The notes under the pieces were generated by a model. The model did not search any database and was not told the origin of the DNA. It worked only from the letters and a program-made list of their open reading frames with translations. From positions 3,720,001 to 3,784,000 of the forward strand of contig NC_049563.1 of the NCBI RefSeq assembly GCF_013368755.1: a stretch of DNA of 64,000 nucleotides, in the 5' to 3' direction. This DNA is from Talaromyces rugulosus (Eukaryota > Ascomycota > Eurotiomycetes > Eurotiales > Trichocomaceae). Positions 1 to 10,141 of this stretch are shown one piece after another. Both the position numbers and the translations under genes were made by a program. Positions within the stretch are counted from its first letter, which is position 1, and the number at the start of each line of letters is the position of its first letter.

Positions 1-640
1 ATAAATTTCTTAGTAGTTTGGAGTTTATCTTATAAGATTTATTATTACTTTATTTATAGTATCTATACTTCTATTTTAAAAGATATCTCTGCTTTATATT
101 CTTTTTCATATTATAATAGTCGATATTCTTTTTTTATAAATAATTTAGTAAAGTTTTAATATTTTTTTAGTAGTTTATCAAGCACTTTTTTTAGTTCTTT
201 TTTATAGATTTCTTTTAGTTTTCTTTATATTTTAATTTATTAGTTTATTTTGTTTATTTTTTTAATATGTTTTATCTTCAACTACTAATCTGGTTTAATC
301 CTTATTTGCTCTATTTATAGCATCTTCAGATCTATTAATATTATCTCATGTTTCTAGTTAATAATAGAATTATATTTCTATAGCTATGTTATTCTAAGTA
401 TAATATTAAAATTTTTTTACTTAAATAGACTTAAATCTAGTTAAATACTTTCTTTATATTCTTTTAATTTAATTATAATATTTTCAGTTCGTTGTATAAA
501 TCCTTCAATCATAATTTATCCTTCAAAATTTTATATAGTATACCATAGATTTATCTTATATATTTAGATCCTATTTTTCTTAATATATGCTTCGCTAATA
601 TAATTCGTCAATGCTCCCAAGTCAAAGAGTAATTTAGCTT
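1..640 (-). pseudogene. protease/RT-linker relic of family E
   Basis: On the minus strand, around 634-613, the translation gives an LFDLGA-like motif followed by TNYISEAY, resembling the D-T/S-G active site and flank of gypsy aspartic proteases. Further along (about 440-300) lies a WLQKYNSIINW-like segment (many stops), which matches the conserved stretch between protease and reverse transcriptase in fungal Ty3/gypsy Pol. The right copy carries the same protease region near 12650-12720. Many in-frame stops, mostly TAG, show RIP inactivation. Family assignment rests on these short motifs only. Confidence 0.55.
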
Positions 641-3600
641 CATATCTATTGATTATTCCTTTGATAATAATTACAGTTTCTTCTGTCTTGATAGTTGTAA
701 CAATAAGATAGTGTCTCTTTCTATGCCTCTTAAGGTATCGTTTCTGTAATAGAACAATTTCGATCTAATCTTCATTAGTATAGACAACTTATCCTTTATA
801 GTATAGACATTTTTTTGCGTAGCACTGGTCAGTTTTGATACTATTATAAAAAAGATGCTAGATTTCTTCTATATAATATTAATATTTATTCCAGTTCTTT
901 AAACAGTTTAGAATAAGTTGATAAATAATTATTAGTACTATTAATTTCTATTTATTCTTTTTCTTTTCTTTAAGATAAGTTAGATATTTTAATTTATAGT
1001 ATTATATCTAGTATATCTTCTTATAATATTGTTCTCTATATTGTAGATAGTATATATATAAATATCTTTTAGTATACCTAAATATTAGATAGTATAACTA
1101 TATTCCTTTAGTAAGTAAAACATATTCAAATTCATTTATAAGTATAATATTCTTTTTTCTATATATATCATATTTATAAAATGTCTACTTATAATATTTT
1201 TCGTATTTAAGGATATATTGTCAGTATATCTAAATAGAATCTTTCCAATATACTAGTTTAGGTAGTTTATAACTACATTCTTATTTTAGTTCTTTGTAGT
1301 TAATTTTAAGGAATTTCTCTGTTATTTTAGAGTCTTTACTATTTGTTTCCAGAATCTCAATTCTTGTTCCTAAAACCGTCATACTGGTTCCTAGGACTGA
1401 ATCCTATTCTTTTCTTATGATTGATAGTCATTTCTAAAACAATCTAATTATTTTATTTACTTAGTAGATCACTTTTACAGCATCTCTTCTAAGATTTATT
1501 GTTCTTGTTAACTATGATTGTTGCAGGGTATCTAGTTCTTAATCTAAGTCCTTGTAGTCAATTTCTCTATCTTTTCTATTATCTTGAAATATTAGGAAGT
1601 GTTGGCTTTTACTTTCTGATAAAAGGTTATCAATATGCTATTTAGTGGTTTTATTGTATTGGTCTTCTCTATAAAGTTCTCTGATTAGTCCTTTCTCTTA
1701 ACCTTGTTATAGGTGAAATTATGCTTCTTCTAGGTTAGTATCTTCTTTCTAGAATAATTCTCTTTCTGAACTCTGTCTGAGGCGTTTTTTAGATTGCTTA
1801 GAGGTATCTTCTTATTTAAAATTCTTAAACGATTCATATATTTCCTTTTCTAGTATTGGTCTCTAGAAGTCCTTAACTTTGTTAATCTGTTCATTTTCTG
1901 ACTCCTCCTTTTTACTATTCAAGGGGGTTATAATTATCTAGTATATAGCTGTAATTTGTTAATAGACTATTGTTATTTTCTGAGGGCTGGTGTTATTGTT
2001 CTGTCTGCCTTGCTCTAATCAGCATTATTATACAAAGTATCTTTTTTGTCTATACTTGTAATAGGTTTTATTTTCTTTATACTTGGTTATTTCTTCTTTA
2101 CTGATCATATTGTTAAGCTGTATCTTAACATCACTATTTTTGTTATATTAGATTCCTTATTTTGCCAATGTGTTGGTATACTAAGGGAATTCTCTAACTT
2201 TCTTTTATTTCTAAAACTCCTGTCGCTTCTATTTGATCTTAAATAATTTGTTATTAATCTTAACTGCCATCTTAATGAATCTGTTAATATTGTTAGGTTA
2301 GTTGAGTTTAATAAGTTCTGTCTAGATTTTTTTTTTAAGCATGTTCTTAAAGGTTGCAATTTAAATAATATTATTATAGTATAGTAATGTTACTATCTAT
2401 TAGAATTTAGTTATTAACTACTGAGCAGATCTAGTCTGTTATAGATATCTTAGTTATCTTTTTACAGTCTATAGCTTGTTAATGTTTCTAAACATTTCTC
2501 TAAGTTTCTGTTTGAATATGCTATAGTTCGAAAACAGTTCCCTAGTAATAGTTCCTTAACTATTTCTGTTGGTAGTATACAATTTATTTAATATAGGTTG
2601 TATCCATTCTACTGCTGTATCAATAAAGTATGATGCTACAAAGATTATTTTCTTTTTATTATAGGTGATTTGGTTGGCTTCAATATATATTTCTATATTA
2701 ACTAAAAATATTTTTAACTTGGATCTAGTTCTATTAAAGGTTATAGGTTTTAGTAGTTTAACTCTATTACTGGCTATTCTAGCTTTACTAGATGGTATAG
2801 CTATAACTTAAGCTTTGAGTTGATTAATATAATTATCTCTTTCAGTGACTATAGTTTGTAGTTTTTAAATATATTTATTTATTTAATTAATGACTCTTTC
2901 CAACATGATAAATCTTTGCTAGGTTTATTTATTAGGTTCATTATCACTATCTTAATCAACTGGTCTTATTTATCTTGTAAATAGATGTGGGATTACTAGT
3001 CTTGCTGCTAGTATATTACTATTTCCTGCTATAATTAGCTTATTAGTAAGATTTGATTACTTATCTAATTCTTAAAACTTTTATATTATAAGGGTGTTTT
3101 ATTGTTAATTAGTTCAACAACTTGTCACCAAGATGTGAATTAAGATAGATATTCTGCTAATAGAAAACAAGATAAGAATGTTGTATAAGACAATCCTAAA
3201 ATAAGTAGAGTATTATCGCAATAATAGACTGTAAAGTATATTAAAGAGTAATAGTAATATACTATTTACTTAAAAGAATAAAATATAATAAGCTAAATAT
3301 ATAATAGTAAATAAATATTCTTATATAGCTAATCCTAAATATAGCAAACATAATCGATGCTCTATTAGCTATATTATTAACATATCTAAACATAGTCTAG
3401 CTATATTTAGCTATATTCTCTATATAATCATGTGTTATAGTATACTTTCACTGATATAGTGCATGCGCACTATTGGAGTATATCTATACCAAATATACTT
3501 GCACAGGGTAGATAGTTCTACACTAAGTGTATTTATATAGAAATAATATAGTTGTACTATTTAGGATATCTATCCACTTAGTATATCTTTATTAAACTAG

Positions 3601-3722
3601 TATATCTGTACTGTTCAGATTACATGAGTTCCTATATAGTCACTTCTATCTTCATTCCTATATTTAGCAAGTCTACTCCATAGGAGTTTCAGGCAGCTTG
3701 CTTATGTAAGTAGCGTCCGCTA

Positions 3723-3776
3723 ACGTAATCGGACAGCCACCCGATCAGGACAGCCACCCGATCACCCGCTCCGAAC
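3723..3776 (+). repeat. P1 left terminal inverted repeat
   Basis: 54 bp, perfect inverse of 5548-5601. Inside it the 17-mer GGACAGCCACCCGATCA occurs twice in tandem, a likely double transposase-binding site. Confidence 0.93.
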
Positions 3777-3816
3777 TTCTTCAAATATTATCAACGTTCA
3801 ATTTTGACGCGTCACC

Positions 3817-5484
3817 ATGCCACCAATTCGCAATAAAAATTCAAAAAATTCAGCTGAGCAAGAAGGACGAATCTTATTAGCAATTTCCGATTTAAAAAAT
3901 CAAAAAATCTCAAGTATTCGTGAAGCTACGCGAATTTATAATATACCGTACTCAACTTTGTACGATCGATATCATGGCATCCAATTCAAACAAAAAAAAC
4001 GCGCCAACAATCATAAATTGACTGAATTTGAAGAGGAATCGCTTGTCAAATGGATATTGGACCTAGATAAGCGAGGATTACCTCCCCGACCATCTATGGT
4101 ACGAGATATGGCAAATATTCTGCTTTCTCAACATGGCAATCAAGAGATTAGTGAGAAATGGATATATCGATTGGTTCAACGTCGCCCAGATATCAAATCA
4201 AGATTTTCTCGAAGATATAACTACGAGCGTGCTAAATGCGAAGATCCGAAGATAATTCAAGAGTATTTTGACCACGTACGAGAGGCTATATTGAAATATG
4301 GCATCTTACCGGAAGACATCTACAACTTCGATGAGACTGGCTTCGCTATGGGACTTTGTGCGACTGCAAAAGTTATAACAGGAAGCGATAGATATAGCAG
4401 ACCATATCTATTACAACCTGGTAATCGAGAATGGGTAACTGCAATCGAGGCAGTCAACTCTACTGGATGGGCTTTACCCTCGTACGTGATTTTTAAAGCA
4501 ACAAAATACTCACAAGAAGGCTGGTTTGAGACTCTTCCAGATGATTGGAGAATTAATATCAGTGATAATGGATGGACGACAGATAAGATTGGTATGGATT
4601 GGCTCATTAATCACTTCATTCCTCATACAAATGGCCGTGTAATGGGAACATATCGAATGCTTGTCCTTGATGGCCATGGAAGTCATTTAACAGCTGAATT
4701 CGACCGTACATGCACTGAGAATTATATTATCCCAATCTGCATGCCTCCGCATTCCTCTCATCTTTTGCAGCCTCTCGATGTCAGTTGTTTTGCTGTTTTA
4801 AAACGACAATATGGACAGCTTATTGAACAGCGGATGAGGCTTGGATTCAATCATATTGACAAAATCGACTTTCTTACTGCATTTCCGAAGGCGCGTACGA
4901 CAGCATATAAAGCCGAGACTATTCGGAATGGCTTCACAGCAACTGGATTAGTACCATTCAATCCAGATCAAGTTTATCAACAGCTTACTATACAATTAAG
5001 AACGCCAACCCCCCCTCCAAGTCGATCAAGCAATTCACAATCATCTTGCTTACAAACACCTCAAAATCCACGCCAATTTAAGCGTCAATTGAGTACAATT
5101 AAGAAGCGTATAAGCCAGCGTACAGGAAGTCCATTGGGCTCAGTTGATGAGGTGATTGATCGGATGTCTAAAGCGTACGAGATGACCACAAACAGCCTTT
5201 TATTACTAGGAAAAGAAGTCCATGATTTACGGGCTGCACATGAGAAGGAGAAGCAAAAACGAAGACGGTCTAAAAAGCAGATATCCCATGCGCAAGGGAT
5301 TACTAGAGAAGAAGCTCAGGCGCTTATACAAGGTCAGATTGAGGCATCTCAAATTGATATTACTGCTCCGGTCGAGCCTGAGCTGCCAGCCTCGCAAGCA
5401 CTCGTACGCCGCCAATTTCGGTGTAGTGAGTGTAATATTCTCGGGCATAGAAGACCTCAATGCCCTAATCTTAGTATAAATTAG
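3817..5484 (+). CDS. pogo/Fot1-family transposase (DDE_1), intact
   Basis: A 555-residue transposase that would cut and paste P1 in the nucleus. The ATG lies 94 bp inside the element in a CACCATGCC context. The N-terminus (about 15-65) looks like a Psq-type helix-turn-helix, and about 70-140 like a CENP-B-type HTH; together they are expected to bind the terminal repeats. The catalytic domain has the acidic triad D172 (NFDETGF), D285 (VLDGHGSH) and D321 (LQPLDVS), a DD35D spacing typical of pogo elements. About 445-500 is basic and probably coiled coil. The C-terminus carries a CX2CX4HX4C zinc knuckle (CSECNILGHRRPQC). No stop or frameshift was seen, so activity is possible. P2 encodes a close relative, and P3 a decayed one. 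Confidence 0.93.
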   Translation: MPPIRNKNSKNSAEQEGRILLAISDLKNQKISSIREATRIYNIPYSTLYDRYHGIQFKQKKRANNHKLTEFEEESLVKWILDLDKRGLPPRPSMVRDMANILLSQHGNQEISEKWIYRLVQRRPDIKSRFSRRYNYERAKCEDPKIIQEYFDHVREAILKYGILPEDIYNFDETGFAMGLCATAKVITGSDRYSRPYLLQPGNREWVTAIEAVNSTGWALPSYVIFKATKYSQEGWFETLPDDWRINISDNGWTTDKIGMDWLINHFIPHTNGRVMGTYRMLVLDGHGSHLTAEFDRTCTENYIIPICMPPHSSHLLQPLDVSCFAVLKRQYGQLIEQRMRLGFNHIDKIDFLTAFPKARTTAYKAETIRNGFTATGLVPFNPDQVYQQLTIQLRTPTPPPSRSSNSQSSCLQTPQNPRQFKRQLSTIKKRISQRTGSPLGSVDEVIDRMSKAYEMTTNSLLLLGKEVHDLRAAHEKEKQKRRRSKKQISHAQGITREEAQALIQGQIEASQIDITAPVEPELPASQALVRRQFRCSECNILGHRRPQCPNLSIN

Positions 5485-5547
5485 TTTTTTATATATAATT
5501 ATTATTTGGGTCAGAAATTGAGATTTGAAATCAATGTCGTAAGACGC

Positions 5548-5601
5548 GTTCGGAGCGGGTGATCGGGTGGCTGTCCTGATCGGGTGGCTGTCCGATTACG
5601 T
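5548..5601 (-). repeat. P1 right terminal inverted repeat
   Basis: 54 bp, perfect inverse of 3723-3776, followed by the duplicated TA at 5602-5603. Confidence 0.93.
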
Positions 5602-5607
5602 TACTTA

Positions 5608-5655
5608 ACGTAATCGGTAAGCGAGCCGCCACTGCAAGCGAGCCGCCACTTCCGC
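5608..5655 (+). repeat. P2 left terminal inverted repeat
   Basis: 48 bp, perfect inverse of 7438-7485. AAGCGAGCCGCCACT occurs twice with a period of 17 bp. Confidence 0.92.
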
Positions 5656-5701
5656 TCAAAAACGCGTCCCATAACAATTCCAATTTGTTCAACACGCCAA
5701 T

Positions 5702-7368
5702 ATGCCACCAATTCGCAATGAAAACCAGTCAAATTCTCAGGAACAAGAGGGAAGACTCTTATTAGCTATTTCCGATTTACAAAATAAAAAAATCTCGACT
5801 ATTGGACGAGCGGCAAAGATTTATAATGTTCCTCGGACAACTCTACGAGATCGACTAAACGGCACTCAACAAAGATCTCAAACACGCGCCAATAACCATA
5901 AATTGAATAAATTTGAAGAGGAATCGCTTGTTCAATGGATATTGGACCTAGATAAGCGAGGATTACCTCCCCGACCATCTATGGTACGAGATATGGCCAA
6001 TATTTTACTTGCACAACATGGAAATCAACAGGTTGGAGAGAAATGGGTATACAATCTAGTTCAACGTCGCTCAGAGCTCAAATCAAGATTTTCACGAAGA
6101 TATAACTATGAGCGCGCTAAATGCGAAGATCCAAAGATAATTCAAGAATATTTTGGATCTGTACAAGAGGCTATATTACAATATGGTATCTTACCGGAAG
6201 ATATTTACAACTTCGATGAGACTGGCTTTGCTATGGGACTTTGCGCAACTGCAAAAGTCATTACTGGAAGCGATCGATATGCTCGTCCAAAGCTATTACA
6301 ACTGGCAATCGAGAATGGGTAACTTCAATTGAGGCAGTTAATTCTACTGGGTGGGCTTTACCTTCATATGTGATCTTCAAAGCAACAAAATACTCTCAAG
6401 AAGGCTGGTTTGAGACTCTTCCAGAGGATTGGAGAATTAATATTAGCGACAACGGATGGACTACAGATAAGATTGGAATAGATTGGCTCATTAATCACTT
6501 CATTCCTCTTACCAATGGCCGCACGATGGGAAGATATCGAATGTTGATTCTTGATGGCCATGGAAGCCATCTGACTGCGGAATTTGACCAAATTTGCACT
6601 GAGAATAGTATTATTCCAGTCTGTATGCCTCCTCATTCTTCACACCTTTTACAGCCTCTTGATGTCAGCTGTTTTGCGGTTTTAAAACGGCAATATGGAC
6701 AGCTTGTTGAACAGCGGATGAGGCTTGGATTTAATCATATCGACAAAATCGACTTTCTTACTGCATTTCCAGAGGCCCGTACGGTGGCATATAAAGCTGA
6801 GACTATTCGGAACGGCTTTGCAGCAACTGGATTAATGCCATTTGATCCAAATCGAGTTTATCAACAGCTTACTATCCAATTAAGGACTCCTACACCCCCT
6901 CCAAGTCGATCAAGCAATACACAATCATCCTGCTTACAAACACCTCAAAATCCACGTCAATTTAAGCGCCAATTAAGCACAATAAAAAAGCGGATAAGCC
7001 GGCGTACAAGGAGTCCCTCTGAAGTTATTGATGAGGCAATTAATCGCATGTCAAAAGCTTATGAGATGAGTATTAATGAGCTTCAGATTGTACGAAAGGA
7101 AGTTCATGATCTACGAGCTGCACATGAGAAAGAGAAGCAAAAACGCAGACGATCTAGAAAGCAGATATCCCATGAGCAAGGAATCACCAGAGAAGAAGCT
7201 CAGGCGCTTATACAGGGTCAGATTGAGGCATCTCAAACTGTTACTACTGCTCCGGTCGAGCCAGAGCTTCCAGTCTCTCAACCGCCTGTACGACGTCAAT
7301 TTCGCTGCAGCGGTTGTGGTATTGCAGGACATAGAATAACTGGATGTCCTAATCGTACTGGTAATTAA
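5702..7368 (+). pseudogene. pogo/Fot1-family transposase, broken by one-base frameshift
   Basis: Closely related to the P1 transposase across its whole length. The first frame (5702-6322) covers the Psq and CENP-B-like HTH domains and the first catalytic Asp (NFDETGF). At about 6301-6305, P1 has two C residues where P2 has one. That shifts the frame and brings a TAA at 6320-6322. The original frame continues to 7368 with VLDGHGSH... corresponding to ILDGHGSH, LQPLDVS and a C-terminal CX2CX4HX4C zinc knuckle (CSGCGIAGHRITGC). Apart from this single deletion the gene shows no decay and no RIP. Differences from P1 cluster in the N-terminal DNA-binding region. The 6241 start of the second frame is not a real start. 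Confidence 0.92.
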
Positions 7369-7437
7369 TTTTTTATATATAATTAATATTTTGGGTATAA
7401 AATTGAGATTTGAAATTTATATAGATTGCATTTTCGG

Positions 7438-7485
7438 GCGGAAGTGGCGGCTCGCTTGCAGTGGCGGCTCGCTTACCGATTACGT
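7438..7485 (-). repeat. P2 right terminal inverted repeat
   Basis: 48 bp, inverse of 5608-5655, followed by duplicated TA at 7486-7487 and then the resumed family E LTR (TTGATTGGCTGAGCG). Confidence 0.92.
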
Positions 7486-7522
7486 TATTGATTGGCTGAG
7501 CGTTCACGATTCTTATGACAAT

Positions 7523-8443
7523 AAAGATTAAATATTTTTTAAAGTTATTTAATCTTGAGTTTATTAAATATCTAACTATTTAAAGACTTAGTAATTAACT
7601 AATTAGAAAATAAATAGAGTAAATTATACTAGTTAAGTAGCTTATTAACTAACTTTAATATAATAAATAAAGATAATATAATCCTATATACATTTATATA
7701 TTCTATAGCTATAATCTATTTTTAATTTCTAAGCTATAATAGATAAGATTTTTCTTTATAATTAGAGCTATATATAATTTTTATAGTAAATATAATATCT
7801 ATAAAGAATCTAATCTTATTAAAATTCTAAATATCTTTTTTCTAGATTCTATACTCAGTAAAAACACGCTTAAGATCGTTAAAAAAATTATTAATTATTA
7901 TTAGATCTTTATATAAAATATGTTTATAATTATACTTATAAATATAATAAATTTAGAAATTATATTAATATTTTAAATAATTAATTATCTAGTATTTATT
8001 AATAATAAATAATAAAGTAATAGAATTACATTTTATAAGTAAGTAATTGGCTATTTATTTAATTATTAATAGCCTAATAGGGCAGCCTTGTTTATCTATA
8101 GAAAAAATCTATTTATAAAGTATAATTTCTTTAATTTTTAATAATTTAGTGTTATTTAGATGTTTATATAAGTAATATAAGCAACTCTTGACTCTAGCTT
8201 AAAATATTAATCTTAGTACGCTAAAAGCATGTGCTGTTTTGTATATACTAGTAATTTAATTTTTTTTTAATATATTTATAATAAGCTGAATTCTTCTTTT
8301 ATTATTTAATAGAATTTTTGCAGTGTTTTGAGATATATTAGTGTGGTGGCGCGATTTTCAAAATTATGTTAGGTTGAAACTAGGAGGAAATTGAGAGGGT
8401 GGCCCGGCACGCTTATGTGGCCCGCGGTGCTTATAAAATACGT
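7523..8443 (-). mobile_element. truncated, RIP-degraded pogo relic P4
   Basis: Aligns by eye with about 61611-62533 of P3 over its full length, with mostly C-to-T and G-to-A differences. It ends in a terminal repeat reading ACGTATTTTATAAGCACCGC (minus strand), followed by TA. This is a TIR variant distinct from P1, P2 and P3. The start codon equivalent near 8350 is destroyed. The other half of the element is missing because the family E left copy was inserted at 7520/7521; it should lie beyond that element's 3' LTR, outside the window. Confidence 0.8.
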
Positions 8444-8445
8444 TA

Positions 8446-8896
8446 TAGACTATTATAAAATATTATAAAGATTATCTAGTTTAAATTAATAATATTATTA
8501 TCTATATACTAATTTTTATAATTAAAAATAGAAATTAAGAACTTATTTTTAGCTATTTTTAATAATTAGTAAATCTATTCACTATAAAAATTAATCTAAA
8601 TGGATTAGTAATTAATTAATATAGTATTTAATAGTAATAAATCTTAGAAAATTAATTTTTAAATCTATAAATTTAGATATAATCTAAAGATAGTAGAATA
8701 TATTTAAATAAAATAACTATTAAAAAATTAAATAAATAAAAAACTAAAAGTATATTTATTAAATAAAATAATATTTTAATAATAATAGATATATATATTA
8801 AATTAATTATAATAGTTAATATAATTAAAAAAAAGAAAAAAAATAGTTAAAATAATAATAAATAATAATAATTAATATAGTATTTTAATTAATTAA
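8446..8896. other. AT-rich stretch, nothing recognised
   Basis: Almost pure A/T sequence between the P4 relic and the family A LTR. No motif, ORF or similarity to other parts of the window was seen. Probably an older element degraded beyond recognition. Confidence 0.5.
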
Positions 8897-9170
8897 TGTG
8901 ACGTGCCTTTTCTAAAGATATTTGATTCCTATCTAGGGGTGCGATTCTCTAAAACAATAAGTATAGGAAAGAAATCTAACTACCAAGATCTATAGAAAGA
9001 TTTTATCTTATATGTTTAAGTAATTAGTTTAACTCTTTATAGTCTTAGAATAAAGCTATCTCTAAATCTAGTATTATAGATTAAAATTAATATTTTTTCT
9101 ATCTAAAACTTTCTATCTAGCTATAAAATTGTTTCTATCTTTAGAAATAATCTTAGATTTAGCTATTATA
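8897..9170 (-). repeat. 3' LTR of A2
   Basis: 274 bp; on the plus strand it begins TGTGACGTGCCTTTTC, the inverse of the A1 LTR end, and its far end corresponds to TGTGACGGCTGAGCC after RIP. Confidence 0.87.
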
Positions 9171-9526
9171 TTATTTTTTTCTTTAGAAATACTTATTTTT
9201 AAGTATTAATTATTAATTTATTATTATTTATATACTTTTTAATAAATTAATTCTTCTTTATAGTTTTTATTTATATATTTAACTAGTGTGGTAGATCTAG
9301 CTTTTTAAAATTAATATTATAGAATAATTTTAATATTAATAGAGTATTTAAAAAATACTTTACTAGATATTATATTAGATCTAAATCCTTATCTAGTTAA
9401 TTTATTTAATAATATAGCTTCTTTTAGTATATTTAGAAATCTAAAATCTTATTAACTTTTTATTCTGAATTTCTATTAACTTAGAGTTTAAAATATTCCT
9501 TTTTTAATTAACTAGTAAAAGGTTTA
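8897..9526 (-). mobile_element. family A gypsy element, 3' end, minus strand (A2)
   Basis: Read on the minus strand, 9526-9171 matches the last part of A1 internal sequence (about 31170-31275), including the polypurine tract. 9170-8897 is the 274-bp LTR, the same length as both A1 LTRs. Differences are RIP-type transitions. The rest of A2 was cut off by insertion of the family E right copy at 9527. Confidence 0.85.
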
Positions 9527-10141
9527 TGTCATAAGAATCATGAACGCTCGGCCAATTGATAAGTAGCGGACGCTATTTACATAAGTAAGCTGCCTGAAAC
9601 TTCTATAGAGTAGACTTGCTAATTACAGAAATAAAAATAGAAGTGACTACACAGGAACTTATATAATCTAAATAGTGCAGATATACTGATCTAGTAAAAA
9701 TACACTAAATAAACATATACCCTAATAGTGTGGCTGTATCATTTCTATGTAGATATACTTAATACAGAACTACCTACTCTATGTGAGTACATCTAGTGCA
9801 GATATACTCTAATAATGCATATATACTATACCAGTAAAAGTACATTATAGTATATAACTATATAGTTAATAGAGTGAGACTATATTTAGATATATCAATA
9901 ATATAGCCAATAGAATATTAATTATACTCGCTATATTCAGGATTAACTATATAAAAACACTTATTTACTATTATATATCTAGCTTATTATGTTTTATTCT
10001 TTTAAGTAAATAATATACTACTATTATTTTTTAATATACTTTGCAGTCTATTATTGCAATAGTACTCTATTTATCTTAAGATTGCTTTATATAACCTTCT
10101 CATCTTGCCTTCTATTAGTAGAATATCTATCTTAATTTACA
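9527..10141 (+). repeat. 5' LTR of family E right copy
   Basis: 615 bp, from TGTCATAAGAATCATGAACG to ...TTAATTTACA. It carries the uninterrupted form of the site where P1 and P2 inserted in the left copy (around 9560-9575). Confidence 0.8.

Larger units (their letters stand above)
3723..5601 (+). mobile_element. Fot1/pogo-type DNA transposon P1, intact
   Basis: A 1879-bp element with 54-bp perfect terminal inverted repeats (3723-3776 and 5548-5601) beginning ACGTAATCGG. It is flanked by TA on both sides (3721-3722, 5602-5603), the target duplication of the Tc1/mariner-pogo group. It holds one uninterrupted transposase gene and is not RIP-mutated, so it is younger than the family E LTR it sits in. 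The empty site is preserved near 19266. Confidence 0.95.
5608..7485 (+). mobile_element. Fot1/pogo-type DNA transposon P2
   Basis: An 1878-bp element only 6 bp after P1, with 48-bp terminal inverted repeats (5608-5655, 7438-7485) and TA on both sides (5606-5607, 7486-7487). The first 10 bp equal those of P1, but the rest of the repeat differs and holds its own tandem motif. The transposase gene has a one-base deletion, so the element is non-autonomous unless another transposase can act on it. Confidence 0.94.
1..7520 (-). mobile_element. RIP-degraded Ty3/gypsy retrotransposon, family E (left copy), 5' part
   Basis: Seen: read on the minus strand, an LTR (7520 back to 3134, interrupted by two DNA transposons) is followed by about 3.1 kb of AT-rich sequence that runs off the window. 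The same LTR and internal sequence recur on the plus strand from 9527, so the two copies lie head to head. A protease-like segment and a following segment resembling the gypsy protease-RT linker lie at the far left. No frame is open for long, and stops are mostly TAG, as expected when CAG and TGG mutate. Short ORFs here (for example 2046-2246) are chance. The 3' LTR lies outside the window. Inferred to be a dead element. Confidence 0.75.
3134..7520 (-). repeat. 5' LTR of family E left copy, split by P1 and P2
   Basis: The LTR starts TGTCATAAGAATCGTGAACG at 7520 (minus strand) and ends near 3134. Removing both inserted transposons leaves about 626 bp, against 615 bp for the right copy at 9527-10141. 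A third, partial copy at about 19222-19302 preserves the uninterrupted insertion site. Confidence 0.8.

Noticed and set aside
2046..2359. Overlapping ORFs of 66 and 84 codons on opposite strands
   Set aside because: They lie in the RIP-mutated interior of family E, have AT-driven composition and no recognisable motif.
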